64,000 bases of DNA from Acidovorax sp. RAC01 (GCF_001714725.1 NZ_CP016447.1:2061001-2125000), one strand, 5' to 3'; shown: positions 25,947 to 34,723, counted from the stretch's first letter. Numbers and translations: made by a program. Notes: a model not told the origin generated them from the sequence alone.

Positions 25947-27095
25947 ATGAACAAGACGCTATTGGGACGCAGGCAGTTTTCCGTAGGTCTGGGTGCGGCT
26001 GCGCTGGGCGGTTTTCACCTGGCCCATGCCCAGTCCGAGGGCCGCATCATCCTGGGCCAGTCGGCGCCTTTCACCGGCCCGGCCGCGCAACTGGGCATCC
26101 AGTTCAACCTCGGCGCCAAGCTCTATTTCGACCAGCTCAATGCCCAGGGCGGCGTGGGCAAGCGCACGATCGAAATCCGCACCATGGACGACGGCTACGA
26201 GCCCGACCGCTGCGCGGAAAACACCCGAAAGCTCATCGCCGAGGACGTGTTTGCATTGTTCGGTTACATCGGCACGCCCACCAGCCTGGCGGCCATGCCC
26301 ATCTTCACCAAGGAGCGGGTGCCGTTCTTCGGCCCGTTTACCGGTGCCGAGGCCCTGCGCCAGCCCTTCAACCGCCTGATCTTTCATGTGCGCGCGTCGT
26401 ACTACGACGAAACCGCCCTCATCGTGCGCCAGCTCACCAACCTGGGCCTCAAGAAGATTGCGGTGTTCTACCAGAACGATGCCTACGGCAAGGCCGGTCT
26501 CGACGGCGTGACGCGCGCGCTGACGGAGCTCAGGCTCGCGCCGGTGGCCGCGGCCACGGTGGAGCGCAATTCGGTCGATGTGAAAGCCGCCACAGACAAG
26601 CTGGTGGCTGCCGCACCCGATGCCGTGGTGCAGATTGCGGCCTACGGCGGTGCTGCGGCCTTCGTGCGGGCGGCCCGCAAGGCGGGGTTTGGCGGCACGT
26701 TCTACAACGTGTCGTTCGTGGGCACGCAGGCGCTGGCCGACGAGCTGGGCAAGGACGGTGCCGGTGTGGTGGTGTCGCAGGTCGTGCCCTCGCCCTACCA
26801 GCCCTCGCGCCAGATCACGCGCGAGTTCCTGGAGGCCATCAAAAAGGGCGGCGACAAGGTGCAGGCCAACTACTCCAGCCTGGAGGGGTTCCTCGCTGCG
26901 CGCATCTTCACCGAAGGCCTGCGCCAGGCGCAGGGCAACGGCAAGATCACGCGCGACAGCCTGATCACGGGCCTGGAAGGCATCGGCTCGCAAATGATCT
27001 CGGGCTATCCCGTCACGTACGGTCCCAATGACCACTCGGCCTCCACGTTTGTGGAGATGTCGATGCTGACGGGCGACGGCCGCGTGAAGACCTGA
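25947..27095 (+). CDS. ABC transporter periplasmic binding protein (branched-chain amino acid type)
   Basis: A 382-residue type I periplasmic binding protein. The signal sequence holds a twin-arginine-like motif (GRRQFSVGLGAAALGG) and an AHAQ cleavage site near residue 28. The mature protein starts GRIILGQSAPFTGPAAQLG, the classic LivJ/LivK-type opening, and has VFALFGYIGTPTSLAAMP and VFYQNDAYGKAGLDGV motifs. No permease or ATPase is adjacent, so it is an orphan component; ligand unknown. The open frame extends upstream to 25833 but the signal peptide fixes the ATG at 25947. It is divergent from the molybdopterin enzyme. Confidence 0.88.
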   Translation: MNKTLLGRRQFSVGLGAAALGGFHLAHAQSEGRIILGQSAPFTGPAAQLGIQFNLGAKLYFDQLNAQGGVGKRTIEIRTMDDGYEPDRCAENTRKLIAEDVFALFGYIGTPTSLAAMPIFTKERVPFFGPFTGAEALRQPFNRLIFHVRASYYDETALIVRQLTNLGLKKIAVFYQNDAYGKAGLDGVTRALTELRLAPVAAATVERNSVDVKAATDKLVAAAPDAVVQIAAYGGAAAFVRAARKAGFGGTFYNVSFVGTQALADELGKDGAGVVVSQVVPSPYQPSRQITREFLEAIKKGGDKVQANYSSLEGFLAARIFTEGLRQAQGNGKITRDSLITGLEGIGSQMISGYPVTYGPNDHSASTFVEMSMLTGDGRVKT

Positions 27096-27120
27096 GTTCC
27101 CCCTGAGCCACTGCGTGTCT

Positions 27121-27175
27121 TCCCCCTGGGGGGGACGCCACCGGTGGCCTGGCAAAGCCGGGTCCACGGTGGCGC
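27121..27175. repeat. CCCCCTGGGGGG element with hairpin between convergent genes
   Basis: TCCCCCTGGGGGGG at 27121-27134 is followed by CGCCACC (27136-27142) pairing with GGTGGCG (27168-27174). It lies between the binding-protein gene and argE, which converge. The same CCCCCTGGGGGG start is found in the hairpin at 5601, again between convergent genes. Confidence 0.5.
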
Positions 27176-27239
27176 TGGCCTGGGCTGCGCCAGGTGCGAC
27201 CGCGGCGCGTTTCTTTGTAGGCTGGTGAGCGCTTGCGGC

Positions 27240-28409
27240 TCAGCCGATGGAGGTGGTGCGCGCCAGCCCCTGCATGAAGGCCTCGCAGCGCGCCAGCTGC
27301 GCCAGGCTCACATACTCATCCGGCTGGTGTGCCTGCTGAATGCTGCCGGGGCCGCACACCACGGTGGAGATGCCGGCGTTCTTGAACAGCCCGGCCTCGG
27401 TGCCAAAAGCCACGAGCGTGGTGCGCTGCTCGCCCGCCAGCTGCTGGGCCAGGCGCGTGATGGCGTCGTCCTTGCTGCCCAGAAAGCTCGGGATTTCGCA
27501 GATGGTGGAGAAGTCGAAACCCGCCGCAGGCGCCACGGCTTTCATGCGCGGCTCCAGCGAACGCGCGTAGGCCACCACATCGGCCTGCATCTGCGCAGCA
27601 TTGGCGGTGGGCAGGTCACGAAACTCGTAGCGGAACTCGGCATCGCGCGGCACCACGTTGTCGGCAATGCCGCCGTGGAACTGGCCCACGCTGGTGGTTG
27701 AAAACGGCACGTCAAAGCCCTCGAAGCGCGGCTCGTTCTTCTCGAAGTCTTCCCCCATGTCGCGCAGCCGGCCCACCACGCGCGCGGCCATCTCGATGGC
27801 GTTGACCGAATGCGGCGTGAGGGACGAATGTGCCTCCTTGCCGCGCACGCAGCACCGGTAGCGGTATACGCCCTTGTGCGCAATCGCCGGGATCATGCTG
27901 GTGGGCTCGCCCACGATGCAGGCCAGCGGCCGGATGCTGGCATCGCGCAGGTCGGCGATCAGCTCTTTCACGCCAAAGCAGCCCACCTCTTCGTCGTAGC
28001 TGAAGGCAAAGTGCACGGCAAATGGCGCGTTGCTGTTCAGGAACTGTTCCGCATGCGACACGGCAATGCCGATAAAGGCCTTCATGTCGGCACTGCCACG
28101 GCCGTACAGGCTGGGGCCCTCGGGGCCGTCTTGCACCATGCCGCTCAGCGGGTCCATGGTCCAGTCCTGCCCATCCCAGGGTACGGTGTCGGTGTGGCCC
28201 GACAGGATGATGCCGGCCGGCTTGCCCTCGCCCAGCGTGGCAAACAGGTTGGCTTTGGTCTTGTCTTCGTTGTAGGTCAGCCGGCTCTTCACACCCAGCC
28301 GGGACAGGTGGTCGCGGATGAAATGGATCAGCTCCAGATTGGAGTGGTGGCTGACAGTGTTCATGCGCACCAGGGTCTGCGCAAAGTCGAGGGCTTGGGG
28401 AGAAATCAT
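27240..28409 (-). CDS. argE: Acetylornithine deacetylase (M20 peptidase family)
   Basis: A 389-residue M20 metalloenzyme. Zinc-site motifs are SGHTDTVPWDG (about 70-80), GRGSADMKAF (about 104-113), DEEVGCFGV (about 139-147) and the late His in IQQAHQPDEY. The spacing and the GEPTSMIPAIAHKG motif identify the ArgE branch, which removes the acetyl group of N2-acetylornithine to give ornithine in arginine synthesis. The ATG at 28409 leads straight into the family start. It is divergent from a second M20 enzyme and shares an 81-base promoter region with it. Confidence 0.88.
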   Translation of the reverse strand: MISPQALDFAQTLVRMNTVSHHSNLELIHFIRDHLSRLGVKSRLTYNEDKTKANLFATLGEGKPAGIILSGHTDTVPWDGQDWTMDPLSGMVQDGPEGPSLYGRGSADMKAFIGIAVSHAEQFLNSNAPFAVHFAFSYDEEVGCFGVKELIADLRDASIRPLACIVGEPTSMIPAIAHKGVYRYRCCVRGKEAHSSLTPHSVNAIEMAARVVGRLRDMGEDFEKNEPRFEGFDVPFSTTSVGQFHGGIADNVVPRDAEFRYEFRDLPTANAAQMQADVVAYARSLEPRMKAVAPAAGFDFSTICEIPSFLGSKDDAITRLAQQLAGEQRTTLVAFGTEAGLFKNAGISTVVCGPGSIQQAHQPDEYVSLAQLARCEAFMQGLARTTSIG

Positions 28410-28435
28410 GGGTGCGCCGGCTGGTGATTAACCCG

Positions 28436-28457
28436 GACTGACAGAAAGCATTCAGTC
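28436..28457. promoter_or_regulatory. Inverted repeat between divergent M20 genes
   Basis: GACTGA (28436-28441) and TCAGTC (28452-28457) form a perfect 6-bp inverted repeat with a 10-base spacer, centred between the two divergent starts. It is a candidate operator only; the regulator is not known. Confidence 0.3.
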
Positions 28458-28490
28458 GGGCTAGACTGTTAGATCGTAAGGACACATATC

Positions 28491-29696
28491 ATGAACGTTA
28501 TCGACTCGATCGTCACCCAGGCGGCCAGTATTGCAGCGGTGCGCCGGGACATTCACGCCCACCCCGAGCTGTGTTTTGAAGAGGTGCGCACCGCCGACGT
28601 CGTGGCGCAAAAGCTCACCGAATGGGGTATTCCCATCCACCGCGGTCTGGGCAAGACGGGCGTGGTGGGCATCGTCAAGGGGCGCGACGGGGGCGCCAGT
28701 GGCCGGGCCATTGGGCTGCGCGCCGACATGGACGCCCTGCCCATGCAGGAGTTCAACACCTTTGCCCACGCCAGCAAACACCAGGGCAAGATGCACGCCT
28801 GCGGCCACGATGGCCACGTGGCCATGCTGCTGGCCGCCGCGCAGCACTTTGCAAAACACCGCAACTTTGACGGCACCGTGTACCTGATCTTCCAGCCGGC
28901 CGAAGAGGGCGGTGGCGGTGCCCGCGTGATGATCGAAGACGGCCTGTTCGAGCAGTTCCCCATGCAGGCCGTGTACGGCATGCACAACTGGCCCGGCATG
29001 CCGGTGGGCACCTTTGCCGTGAGCCCCGGCCCGGTGATGGCGTCGACCAGCGAGTTCAAGATCACGCTGCGTGGCAAGGGCGGCCATGCGGCGCTGCCAC
29101 ACACCGGCATCGACCCGGTGCCGATTGCCTGCGGCATGGTGCAGGCCTTCCAGACCATCATCAGCCGCAACAAGAAGCCGGTGGATGCGGGCGTGATCTC
29201 GGTCACCATGATCCATGCGGGCGAGGCTACCAACGTGGTGCCTGACAGCGTGGAGCTGCAGGGCACGGTGCGTACCTTTACCACCGAAGTGACGGACCTC
29301 ATTGAAAAGCGCATGCGCCAGATCGCCGAGCACCATTGCGCTGCGCACGACGCCACGTGCGAGTTCGAGTTCGTGCGCAACTACCCGCCCACCATCAACT
29401 CGCCCGCCGAGGCCGAATTTGCCCGCAAGGTGATGACCGCCATCGTGGGCGAGGAGCGCGTGCTGGCCCAGGAACCCACCATGGGCGCCGAAGACTTCGC
29501 CTACATGCTGCAGGCCAAGCCGGGTGCGTACTGCTTCATCGCCAACGGCGACGGACAGCATCGCGAGATGGGCCACGGTGGTGGCCCCTGCATGCTGCAC
29601 AACCCCAGCTACGACTTCAACGACGATCTGATTCCGCTGGGCGCCACGTACTGGGTCAAGCTGGCAGAAGAGTGGCTGGCCCAGCCCACGGCCTGA
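28491..29696 (+). CDS. M20 aminoacylase/hippurate-hydrolase-like amidohydrolase
   Basis: A 401-residue M20D enzyme. Metal-binding motifs are RRDIHAHPELCFEE (18-31), GLRADMDALPMQE, MHACGHDGHVAMLL with the Cys and His ligands, FQPAEEGGGGA, YGMHNWPG and, near the end, MGAEDFAYML. The family hydrolyses N-acyl or N-benzoyl amino acids (hippurate), indole-3-acetyl amino acids or N-acetyl-diaminopimelate. A GTAAGGA ribosome-binding site precedes the ATG. A factor-independent terminator follows (29736). Paralogous in fold, but not close, to the divergent argE. Confidence 0.88.
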   Translation: MNVIDSIVTQAASIAAVRRDIHAHPELCFEEVRTADVVAQKLTEWGIPIHRGLGKTGVVGIVKGRDGGASGRAIGLRADMDALPMQEFNTFAHASKHQGKMHACGHDGHVAMLLAAAQHFAKHRNFDGTVYLIFQPAEEGGGGARVMIEDGLFEQFPMQAVYGMHNWPGMPVGTFAVSPGPVMASTSEFKITLRGKGGHAALPHTGIDPVPIACGMVQAFQTIISRNKKPVDAGVISVTMIHAGEATNVVPDSVELQGTVRTFTTEVTDLIEKRMRQIAEHHCAAHDATCEFEFVRNYPPTINSPAEAEFARKVMTAIVGEERVLAQEPTMGAEDFAYMLQAKPGAYCFIANGDGQHREMGHGGGPCMLHNPSYDFNDDLIPLGATYWVKLAEEWLAQPTA

Positions 29697-29735
29697 GCCC
29701 GCTGCCTCGGCGCCACCGGCTGCCTTGACACACCG

Positions 29736-29765
29736 CCCGGGCCCCTGCGCCCGGGTTTTTCTTTT
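29736..29765 (+). terminator. Factor-independent terminator after the amidohydrolase gene
   Basis: CCCGGGC (29736-29742) pairs with GCCCGGG (29749-29755) around a 6-base loop and is followed at once by TTTTTCTTTT. It lies 40 bases after the stop codon. Confidence 0.85.
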
Positions 29766-29793
29766 CTCCTGACCCTGCTGCGAAAGCCCCGCC

Positions 29794-30891
29794 ATGATCG
29801 GTATCCCCCAAGCCTTTTCGCCCAGCTACGCGCGGGCGCGCACCCAGTTTCTGGAAGCCGCGGCCACGGCCGGCCTGCCCATCGAATCCCACGCGCACCC
29901 GCTCAAGGGCCGCGACGGCGAGGACCTGGCCATGGACGTGGTGCGCGACGGCCCGGCCGGTGCCGACAAGCTGCTCATCATCAGCAGCGCCTGCCATGGC
30001 GTGGAGGGCTACTGCGGCAGTGGCGTACAGGTGTTTGCGCTGCACGATGCCGAGTGGCGCGCCAGGGCCCGCGCGGCCGGTGTGGCCGTGCTGTACATCC
30101 ACGCGCTCAACCCCTACGGCTTTTCGCACCTGCGCCGGTTCACGCACGAGAACGTGGACCTGAACCGCAACTTCCAGGATTTCTCCAAGCCCCTGCCGGC
30201 CAACGACGCCTACCGCGAGGTGCACCCGCTGCTGCTGCCCCCGGAGTGGCCGCCGAACGCCGACAACGTGGCCGCGGTGCAGCAGTACATCGCCACCCGG
30301 GGCGAGGCGGCCTGGCAGGCTGCCATCTCGCGCGGGCAGCATGAGTTTGCCGACGGCCTGTTCTTTGGCGGCACCGAGCCGACCTGGAGCAACCGCACGC
30401 TGCGTGCGGTGCTGCGCCAGCACGGCGCAGGTGCATCGCGCATCGCATGGATCGACCTGCACACGGGCCTGGGCCCCAGCGGCCATGGCGAGCGCATCTT
30501 CGCCGGCCACGACGACGCCGTGGCGGTGGCCCGCGCCCGTGCGTGGTGGGATGGCGGCGGCGCCACACCGGTCACGTCGATCTACGACGGCTCATCCACC
30601 TCGGCCTTCCTCACGGGGCTGATGTGGAACGCCATCTACGACGAATGCCCAGAGGCCGAGCACACCGGCATCGCCATGGAGTACGGCACCGTGCCGGTGC
30701 TGCAGGTGATGGACGCCATCCGCGCCGAGCAGTGGCTGCGCCTGCACCCCGAGGCACCGGCCGAGCAGGCCGCGCACATCAAGGCGCAGATGCTGGCCGC
30801 CTTCTACACCGACACCGACGTGTGGAAGGGCCAGATCATCAGCCAGGCGCGACAGTCGATGTTCCAGGCGGTGGAGGGGCTAGCGAGCTGA
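29794..30891 (+). CDS. DUF2817 protein, M14-like metallocarboxypeptidase fold
   Basis: A 365-residue protein matching DUF2817, a family with the zinc-carboxypeptidase fold. Visible parts are the metal motif ACHGVEGYCGSG (about 67-78, with His and Glu spaced HxxE), NPYGFSHLRRFTHENVDLNRNF (about 109-130), a later DLHTGLGPSGHGE that can supply the second His, and AMEYGTVPV near the C-terminus with the catalytic Glu. No signal peptide. It is expected to be a cytoplasmic peptidase or amidase, with unknown substrate. It follows the terminator of the previous gene and so has its own promoter. Confidence 0.82.
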   Translation: MIGIPQAFSPSYARARTQFLEAAATAGLPIESHAHPLKGRDGEDLAMDVVRDGPAGADKLLIISSACHGVEGYCGSGVQVFALHDAEWRARARAAGVAVLYIHALNPYGFSHLRRFTHENVDLNRNFQDFSKPLPANDAYREVHPLLLPPEWPPNADNVAAVQQYIATRGEAAWQAAISRGQHEFADGLFFGGTEPTWSNRTLRAVLRQHGAGASRIAWIDLHTGLGPSGHGERIFAGHDDAVAVARARAWWDGGGATPVTSIYDGSSTSAFLTGLMWNAIYDECPEAEHTGIAMEYGTVPVLQVMDAIRAEQWLRLHPEAPAEQAAHIKAQMLAAFYTDTDVWKGQIISQARQSMFQAVEGLAS

Positions 30892-30899
30892 TTTTGGGT

Positions 30900-30962
30900 C
30901 AAACCGCCCTTTGGGGAAATTCCCATAAGACTTTAATGCTACTGATAATATAGCAAAAGCCT
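30900..30962. repeat. Dispersed 60-bp repeat, copy 4 (degenerate)
   Basis: Just after the DUF2817 stop the sequence reads CCCATAAGAC, then TTTAATGCTACTGATAATATAGCAAAAGCC. The GCTACT-n-ATATAGC core and the A-rich flank resemble the outer end of the other copies. It lies between convergent genes. Confidence 0.4.
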
Positions 30963-31010
30963 CTGCGGCCGCTGCAGGTGGCTGCCACCGCGCGCACGCG
31001 GTGGCGCGCC

Positions 31011-32669
31011 TCATTCCCCCCAGGGCAGCATCAGCGTGAGCAGTGACAGCTGCGCGAACTCGGGCGCAAACGCGTCGATGATCTGCTGCGGCTCGGGGCA
31101 CAGGGTGGTGTCGGTGATCACGCCAAACTGCACCCCACCGCCGTAGCTCAGGATCGACACCCCCAGGCCGATGTCGCCCGACTGCGGCACCCAGAACATG
31201 CACTGCGTGACCTTCGCGCCGCACATGGTGAGCTGCTCCTTGGGGCCGGGCACGTTGGTCATCACGGCCGTGGTCTTGCGGCCGAACAGGTTGAGCAGCG
31301 CGTCCTGTGCGGGCTTGATCATCAGGCCCGCCACGGCCAGCATGGCAAACGCCAGGATGGGCTGGGTGCTGCCCTTCAAGGCATTCATGCGGGCGCGCAC
31401 CTCGTACACGCGCTCGACCGGGTTGGCCATGCCAATGGGCAGCACCAAGGGCACCAGGCCGAAGTGGTTGCCCAGCTTCCAGGCTTCTTCCATGGGGCGC
31501 AGGTTGACAGGGATCATGGCCCGGATCTCCTGGCCCGTGGGGTCGTCGCCCTGGTTGCGCAGGTAGCCGCCAATGGCACCGGCCACGCACGACAGCAGCA
31601 CATCGTTGATGGAGCAGTTCAGCGCCTTGCCGATGGCCTTGACCTCCTCCAGCGGAATCGGCGGGCACCAGGCCACGCGCTTGGCACGGCCGGGCGGGCC
31701 CTTCAGGCGCGTGGGCGAGTCGTCGGGCATCAACGCCAGGGCCGCGGCGTCGCTGACCAGCTGGTAGGCCACGCGGGCCATGTCCATGGTGCCGGCCAGG
31801 CCGTGCTGCATGGTCTTCTCGGGGTCGCCCAGCATCTGCAGCGAGCGCGCTGCGCCGTCGCCGGCCAGGTCCAGCGCCTTCACGGTGAGCCCGGTGAAGG
31901 GCTTGATCAGCATGTCGGCAATCCAGTCTTCCGCCGTGGCGGCTGCATCACCCTTGCTGCGGGGCTTGCGCCGCGGGGGCTCGGCGCCGCCATCGACCAG
32001 CGACATCGTGACGGAGATGAGCGCGATGCCATCGGCAATGCAGTGGTGGATGCGCACGATGAGCGCGCTGCCCTTGGCTCCGTCGTCGCCCACGAAGTCC
32101 TCGATCAGGTGCATCTGCCACAGCGGGCGACGTGGGTCCAGCGGCTGCATGGCCAGCTCGCCCACGCGGTCCTGCAAGGCGCGCTGCATGCTGTGGCCCT
32201 TGCGGTGGGGGAGCTTTTCGCGCAGCACATGGGCGGCAATGTTGAAGTGGCGGTCTTCCACCCAGGTGGCGCCTGCCGCGTCTTCCACCACGCGCTGGTG
32301 AAAGCGCGGGTACTGCAGCAGGCGCTGCTGCACGCGCTCGCACAGCGCCTGCCAGGTGATGCCGGGCGACAGCGTCCACACGCCGTTGATCATCATCAGA
32401 TTGCTGTCCGAGTCCATGCGCAGCCAGGCGGTGTCCACCTTGCTCATGCGCTCGCCAGAGATGCCCAGCATGCCGCTGGCGGCGCGGCGCATGTTCTTTT
32501 GCACCACGGTGGCGGCCTTGCGGGCTGCCGGGGGCAGGGCCTGCGCAGCCCGCCGGGCCGCGGCTGCAGCGGCCACGGACTGCGGCGGTGAGGCGTGCTG
32601 CGGCGCGTGCGGGCGGGATGGCGCTGGTGCGGGCTGGGTTGCGGCGGGAGCGGTTGTGCGGGTCACCAT
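31011..32669 (-). CDS. Wax ester synthase/diacylglycerol acyltransferase (WS/DGAT)
   Basis: A 552-residue acyltransferase. The catalytic motif is HHCIADG (208-214); the start of the enzyme domain is MSKVDTAWLRMDSDSNLMMINGVW (75-98). MIPVNLRP, NHFGLVPLVLP and MTNVPGPKEQLTMCGA near the end are also typical. WS/DGAT makes wax esters or triacylglycerols from acyl-CoA for storage. About 74 Ala/Pro-rich residues precede the conserved domain if the ATG at 32669 is used, so translation from Met75 is also possible. It is divergent from an acyl-CoA-binding protein, which would supply or buffer its substrate. Confidence 0.9.
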   Translation of the reverse strand: MVTRTTAPAATQPAPAPSRPHAPQHASPPQSVAAAAAARRAAQALPPAARKAATVVQKNMRRAASGMLGISGERMSKVDTAWLRMDSDSNLMMINGVWTLSPGITWQALCERVQQRLLQYPRFHQRVVEDAAGATWVEDRHFNIAAHVLREKLPHRKGHSMQRALQDRVGELAMQPLDPRRPLWQMHLIEDFVGDDGAKGSALIVRIHHCIADGIALISVTMSLVDGGAEPPRRKPRSKGDAAATAEDWIADMLIKPFTGLTVKALDLAGDGAARSLQMLGDPEKTMQHGLAGTMDMARVAYQLVSDAAALALMPDDSPTRLKGPPGRAKRVAWCPPIPLEEVKAIGKALNCSINDVLLSCVAGAIGGYLRNQGDDPTGQEIRAMIPVNLRPMEEAWKLGNHFGLVPLVLPIGMANPVERVYEVRARMNALKGSTQPILAFAMLAVAGLMIKPAQDALLNLFGRKTTAVMTNVPGPKEQLTMCGAKVTQCMFWVPQSGDIGLGVSILSYGGGVQFGVITDTTLCPEPQQIIDAFAPEFAQLSLLTLMLPWGE

Positions 32670-32853
32670 CGGAGGGATGCCTGTGGTCGTGCTGTTTTTT
32701 GGGGGCCTGGCTCTAGGGTTTGCAGCGGCCAGGGCGCGGTGCAGCCCGTAAGATACAACGCAGCACGCTGTTGCCGACACCGTTCTTTCCCTCCCCCCAT
32801 TCGCCGGATGCATCGTTTCCTGCGCTATTTCTTCCAGTCCTAGGAGCCCCTCC

Positions 32854-33108
32854 ATGTCCGACCTGAACGCCACTTTCGAAGCCGCCGTCGCCAATTCCAA
32901 GAACCTGAGCGAGCGCCCCGACAACGCCACGTTGCTCAAGATCTACGGCCTGTACAAGCAGGCCACCGCGGGTGACAACACCGAGAAGAAGCCCAGCTTT
33001 TCCGACATGGTCGGACGCGCCAAGTGGGATGCCTGGAACAACCTCAAGGGCACCGACGCCGACGCCGCCAAGCAGCAGTACATCGACCTGATCACCTCGC
33101 TGAGCTGA
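32854..33108 (+). CDS. Acyl-CoA-binding protein
   Basis: An 84-residue four-helix protein with the ACBP signature: LKIYGLYKQATAGDN (28-42) and FSDMVGRAKWDAWNNLKGTD (49-68), carrying the Tyr, Lys and Trp residues that hold the acyl-CoA headgroup. A CCTAGGAGCCCC ribosome-binding site precedes the ATG. It carries long-chain acyl-CoA in the cytoplasm. Its divergent neighbour is a WS/DGAT, supporting a neutral-lipid storage role. A strong terminator follows. Confidence 0.95.
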   Translation: MSDLNATFEAAVANSKNLSERPDNATLLKIYGLYKQATAGDNTEKKPSFSDMVGRAKWDAWNNLKGTDADAAKQQYIDLITSLS

Positions 33109-33135
33109 TCGGCGCGGGCACCCCGCACCATGAAC

Positions 33136-33165
33136 AAAGGCGACCGAGGTCGCCTTTTTGTTTTT
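33136..33165 (+). terminator. Factor-independent terminator after the acyl-CoA-binding protein gene
   Basis: AAAGGCGAC (33136-33144) and GTCGCCTTT (33149-33157) form a 9-bp stem with a CGAG loop, followed by TTGTTTTT. It may also serve the convergent lyase gene. Confidence 0.88.
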
Positions 33166-33181
33166 CGGGGCCGTCAGGGCT

Positions 33182-34132
33182 TTACCGGGGTTGTCTCCAA
33201 CCCTCGGGCAAGCCCGCCTCTGGCGTCATGCCATACAGCGGCTCGCCGGGCAGTCCGGCCTGCAGCGGCAGCCGTGCAGCCATCAGCAGGGTCAGGTCCA
33301 CCCCCGTGCGGATGCCCATGGCCTCGAACATGAACACCAGGTCTTCGGTCACCACGTTGCCCGACGCCCCCGGTGCGTAGGGGCAGCCGCCCAGCCCGCC
33401 CAGCGATGCATCAAAAGTACGCACCCCGGCGTCGTACGCGGCCAGGCAGTTGGCCAGGCCCAGGCCGCGTGTGTTGTGCATGTGGGCCGCGCCGGCCTTG
33501 CGGCCCAGCTCGGCATGCAGCCGGGTGAACAGGCGGCGCACCTGGGCCGGGTTGGCCATGCCCGTGGTGTCCGACAGGCCCACTTCATCAACCCCCGCCT
33601 GCGCGCAGGCCGCGGCCAGGCGGACCACATCGTCCTCGGGGACGGGGCCCTGCAGCGTGCAGCCAAACGCGGTGGACAGGCCTACCTCCACCCGCACCCC
33701 TGGTGCCTGCGCATCGCGCAGCGCCACCACGGCGCGCACTTCGTCCAGCATGGCCTCGGGCGTCTTGCGCACGTTGGCCAGCGAATGCGCGGGGCTGGCC
33801 GACACGGGCAGCGTGACCTTGTGCACCCCGGCAGCCATGGCGGCCTCGGCCCCGCGCAGGTTGGGGGCCAGTGCCATCACGGTGACGCCCGGATGCGTGA
33901 GCGCATGGCGCACCACCTCGGTCACGTCGGCCATCTGGGGCAGCAGGCGCGCGGGCACGAAGGAGCCCACCTCGATCTCGCGCAGGCCGGCGGCGGCCAG
34001 CGCGTCCACCCACCGCAGCTTGTCCGCTGTGGGCATGGTCGCCTTGACGGACTGCAGCCCATCGCGCGGGCCGACCTCGCTGATGAGGACATCGGGTGCG
34101 GGCGGGAGCCGGGTGTTGTGAAGGTCGTGCAT
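33182..34132 (-). CDS. Hydroxymethylglutaryl-CoA lyase family protein
   Basis: A 316-residue TIM-barrel enzyme of the HMGL-like family. The start ISEVGPRDGLQS (17-28) holds the catalytic Arg-Asp pair, EVGSFVPARLLPQMAD the next conserved block, and the metal histidines are in AHMHNTRGLGLANCLAAY. The signature GLGGCPYAPGASGNVVTEDL contains the active-site Cys. HMG-CoA lyase splits HMG-CoA to acetoacetate and acetyl-CoA in leucine degradation. No other leucine-pathway gene is adjacent, so a related acyl-CoA lyase function is possible. It lies 22 bases downstream of an Lrp-type regulator gene in the same direction. Confidence 0.88.
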   Translation of the reverse strand: MHDLHNTRLPPAPDVLISEVGPRDGLQSVKATMPTADKLRWVDALAAAGLREIEVGSFVPARLLPQMADVTEVVRHALTHPGVTVMALAPNLRGAEAAMAAGVHKVTLPVSASPAHSLANVRKTPEAMLDEVRAVVALRDAQAPGVRVEVGLSTAFGCTLQGPVPEDDVVRLAAACAQAGVDEVGLSDTTGMANPAQVRRLFTRLHAELGRKAGAAHMHNTRGLGLANCLAAYDAGVRTFDASLGGLGGCPYAPGASGNVVTEDLVFMFEAMGIRTGVDLTLLMAARLPLQAGLPGEPLYGMTPEAGLPEGWRQPR

Positions 34133-34154
34133 GGAGGGTTTGCGCCAGTGCGGG

Positions 34155-34574
34155 TCAGCGGTAGGTGGTCAGGTGGATGTTGGTCTCGGTGCCGCGAATG
34201 CCCGACACGAGCCGGATGCGTTCGAGCACCTGCGACAGCTCGCCCATGGACCGTGCCTCCAGTTCGGCCAGCAGGTCCCACCGGCCATTTGTGTCGTGCA
34301 GCGATGCAACGCCCGGCTCCCCCAGCAGGCTGGCCACCACCTGGCGGCCGTGGTTGCCCTCGACCATGATGCCCATCCATGCGCGGATGCGGTCGGGCTC
34401 GGCCTCGGGCCGCAGCTTCACGGTGTAGCCCACGATCACCTGGGTGTCTTCAAGCTTGCGAATCCGGTTGGTCACGGTGCCGCGCGACACGCCCAGCTTG
34501 TGCGCCAGGTCGGCAATGTTCATGCGCGCGTTCTGGCGCAGCAGGCGGATGAGGGATTGGTCGAGTTCGTCCAT
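34155..34574 (-). CDS. Lrp/AsnC family transcriptional regulator
   Basis: A 139-residue protein with the AsnC-type helix-turn-helix at the start (LDQSLIRLLRQNARMNIADLAHKLGVSRGTVTNRIRKLEDTQVIVGYTV) and a C-terminal RAM/ligand domain (IMVEGNHGRQVVASLLGEPGVASLHDTNGRWDLLAELEA). It is divergent from ornithine cyclodeaminase and upstream of the lyase gene. Control of ornithine/arginine breakdown is a reasonable guess. A perfect inverted repeat at 34618-34639 sits in the shared promoter region. Confidence 0.92.
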   Translation of the reverse strand: MDELDQSLIRLLRQNARMNIADLAHKLGVSRGTVTNRIRKLEDTQVIVGYTVKLRPEAEPDRIRAWMGIMVEGNHGRQVVASLLGEPGVASLHDTNGRWDLLAELEARSMGELSQVLERIRLVSGIRGTETNIHLTTYR

Positions 34575-34617
34575 GGTGGGGGCGTGGCTTGGCGATTTGG
34601 CATGTGGGGGATGTCAT

Positions 34618-34639
34618 TTTGGCAAAACCGGGTGCCAAA
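34618..34639. promoter_or_regulatory. Candidate Lrp-type operator
   Basis: TTTGGCA (34618-34624) and TGCCAAA (34633-34639) form a perfect 7-bp inverted repeat with an 8-base spacer, between the divergent lrp-like and ornithine cyclodeaminase genes. Confidence 0.5.
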
Positions 34640-34723
34640 CGGCACAAGTTTGCGGCTTCCGATTGGCGCGCACCGGGCAGAAACTGCCTTCACAACCCGT
34701 GCCCCCTGAAGGAGACCCCCACC

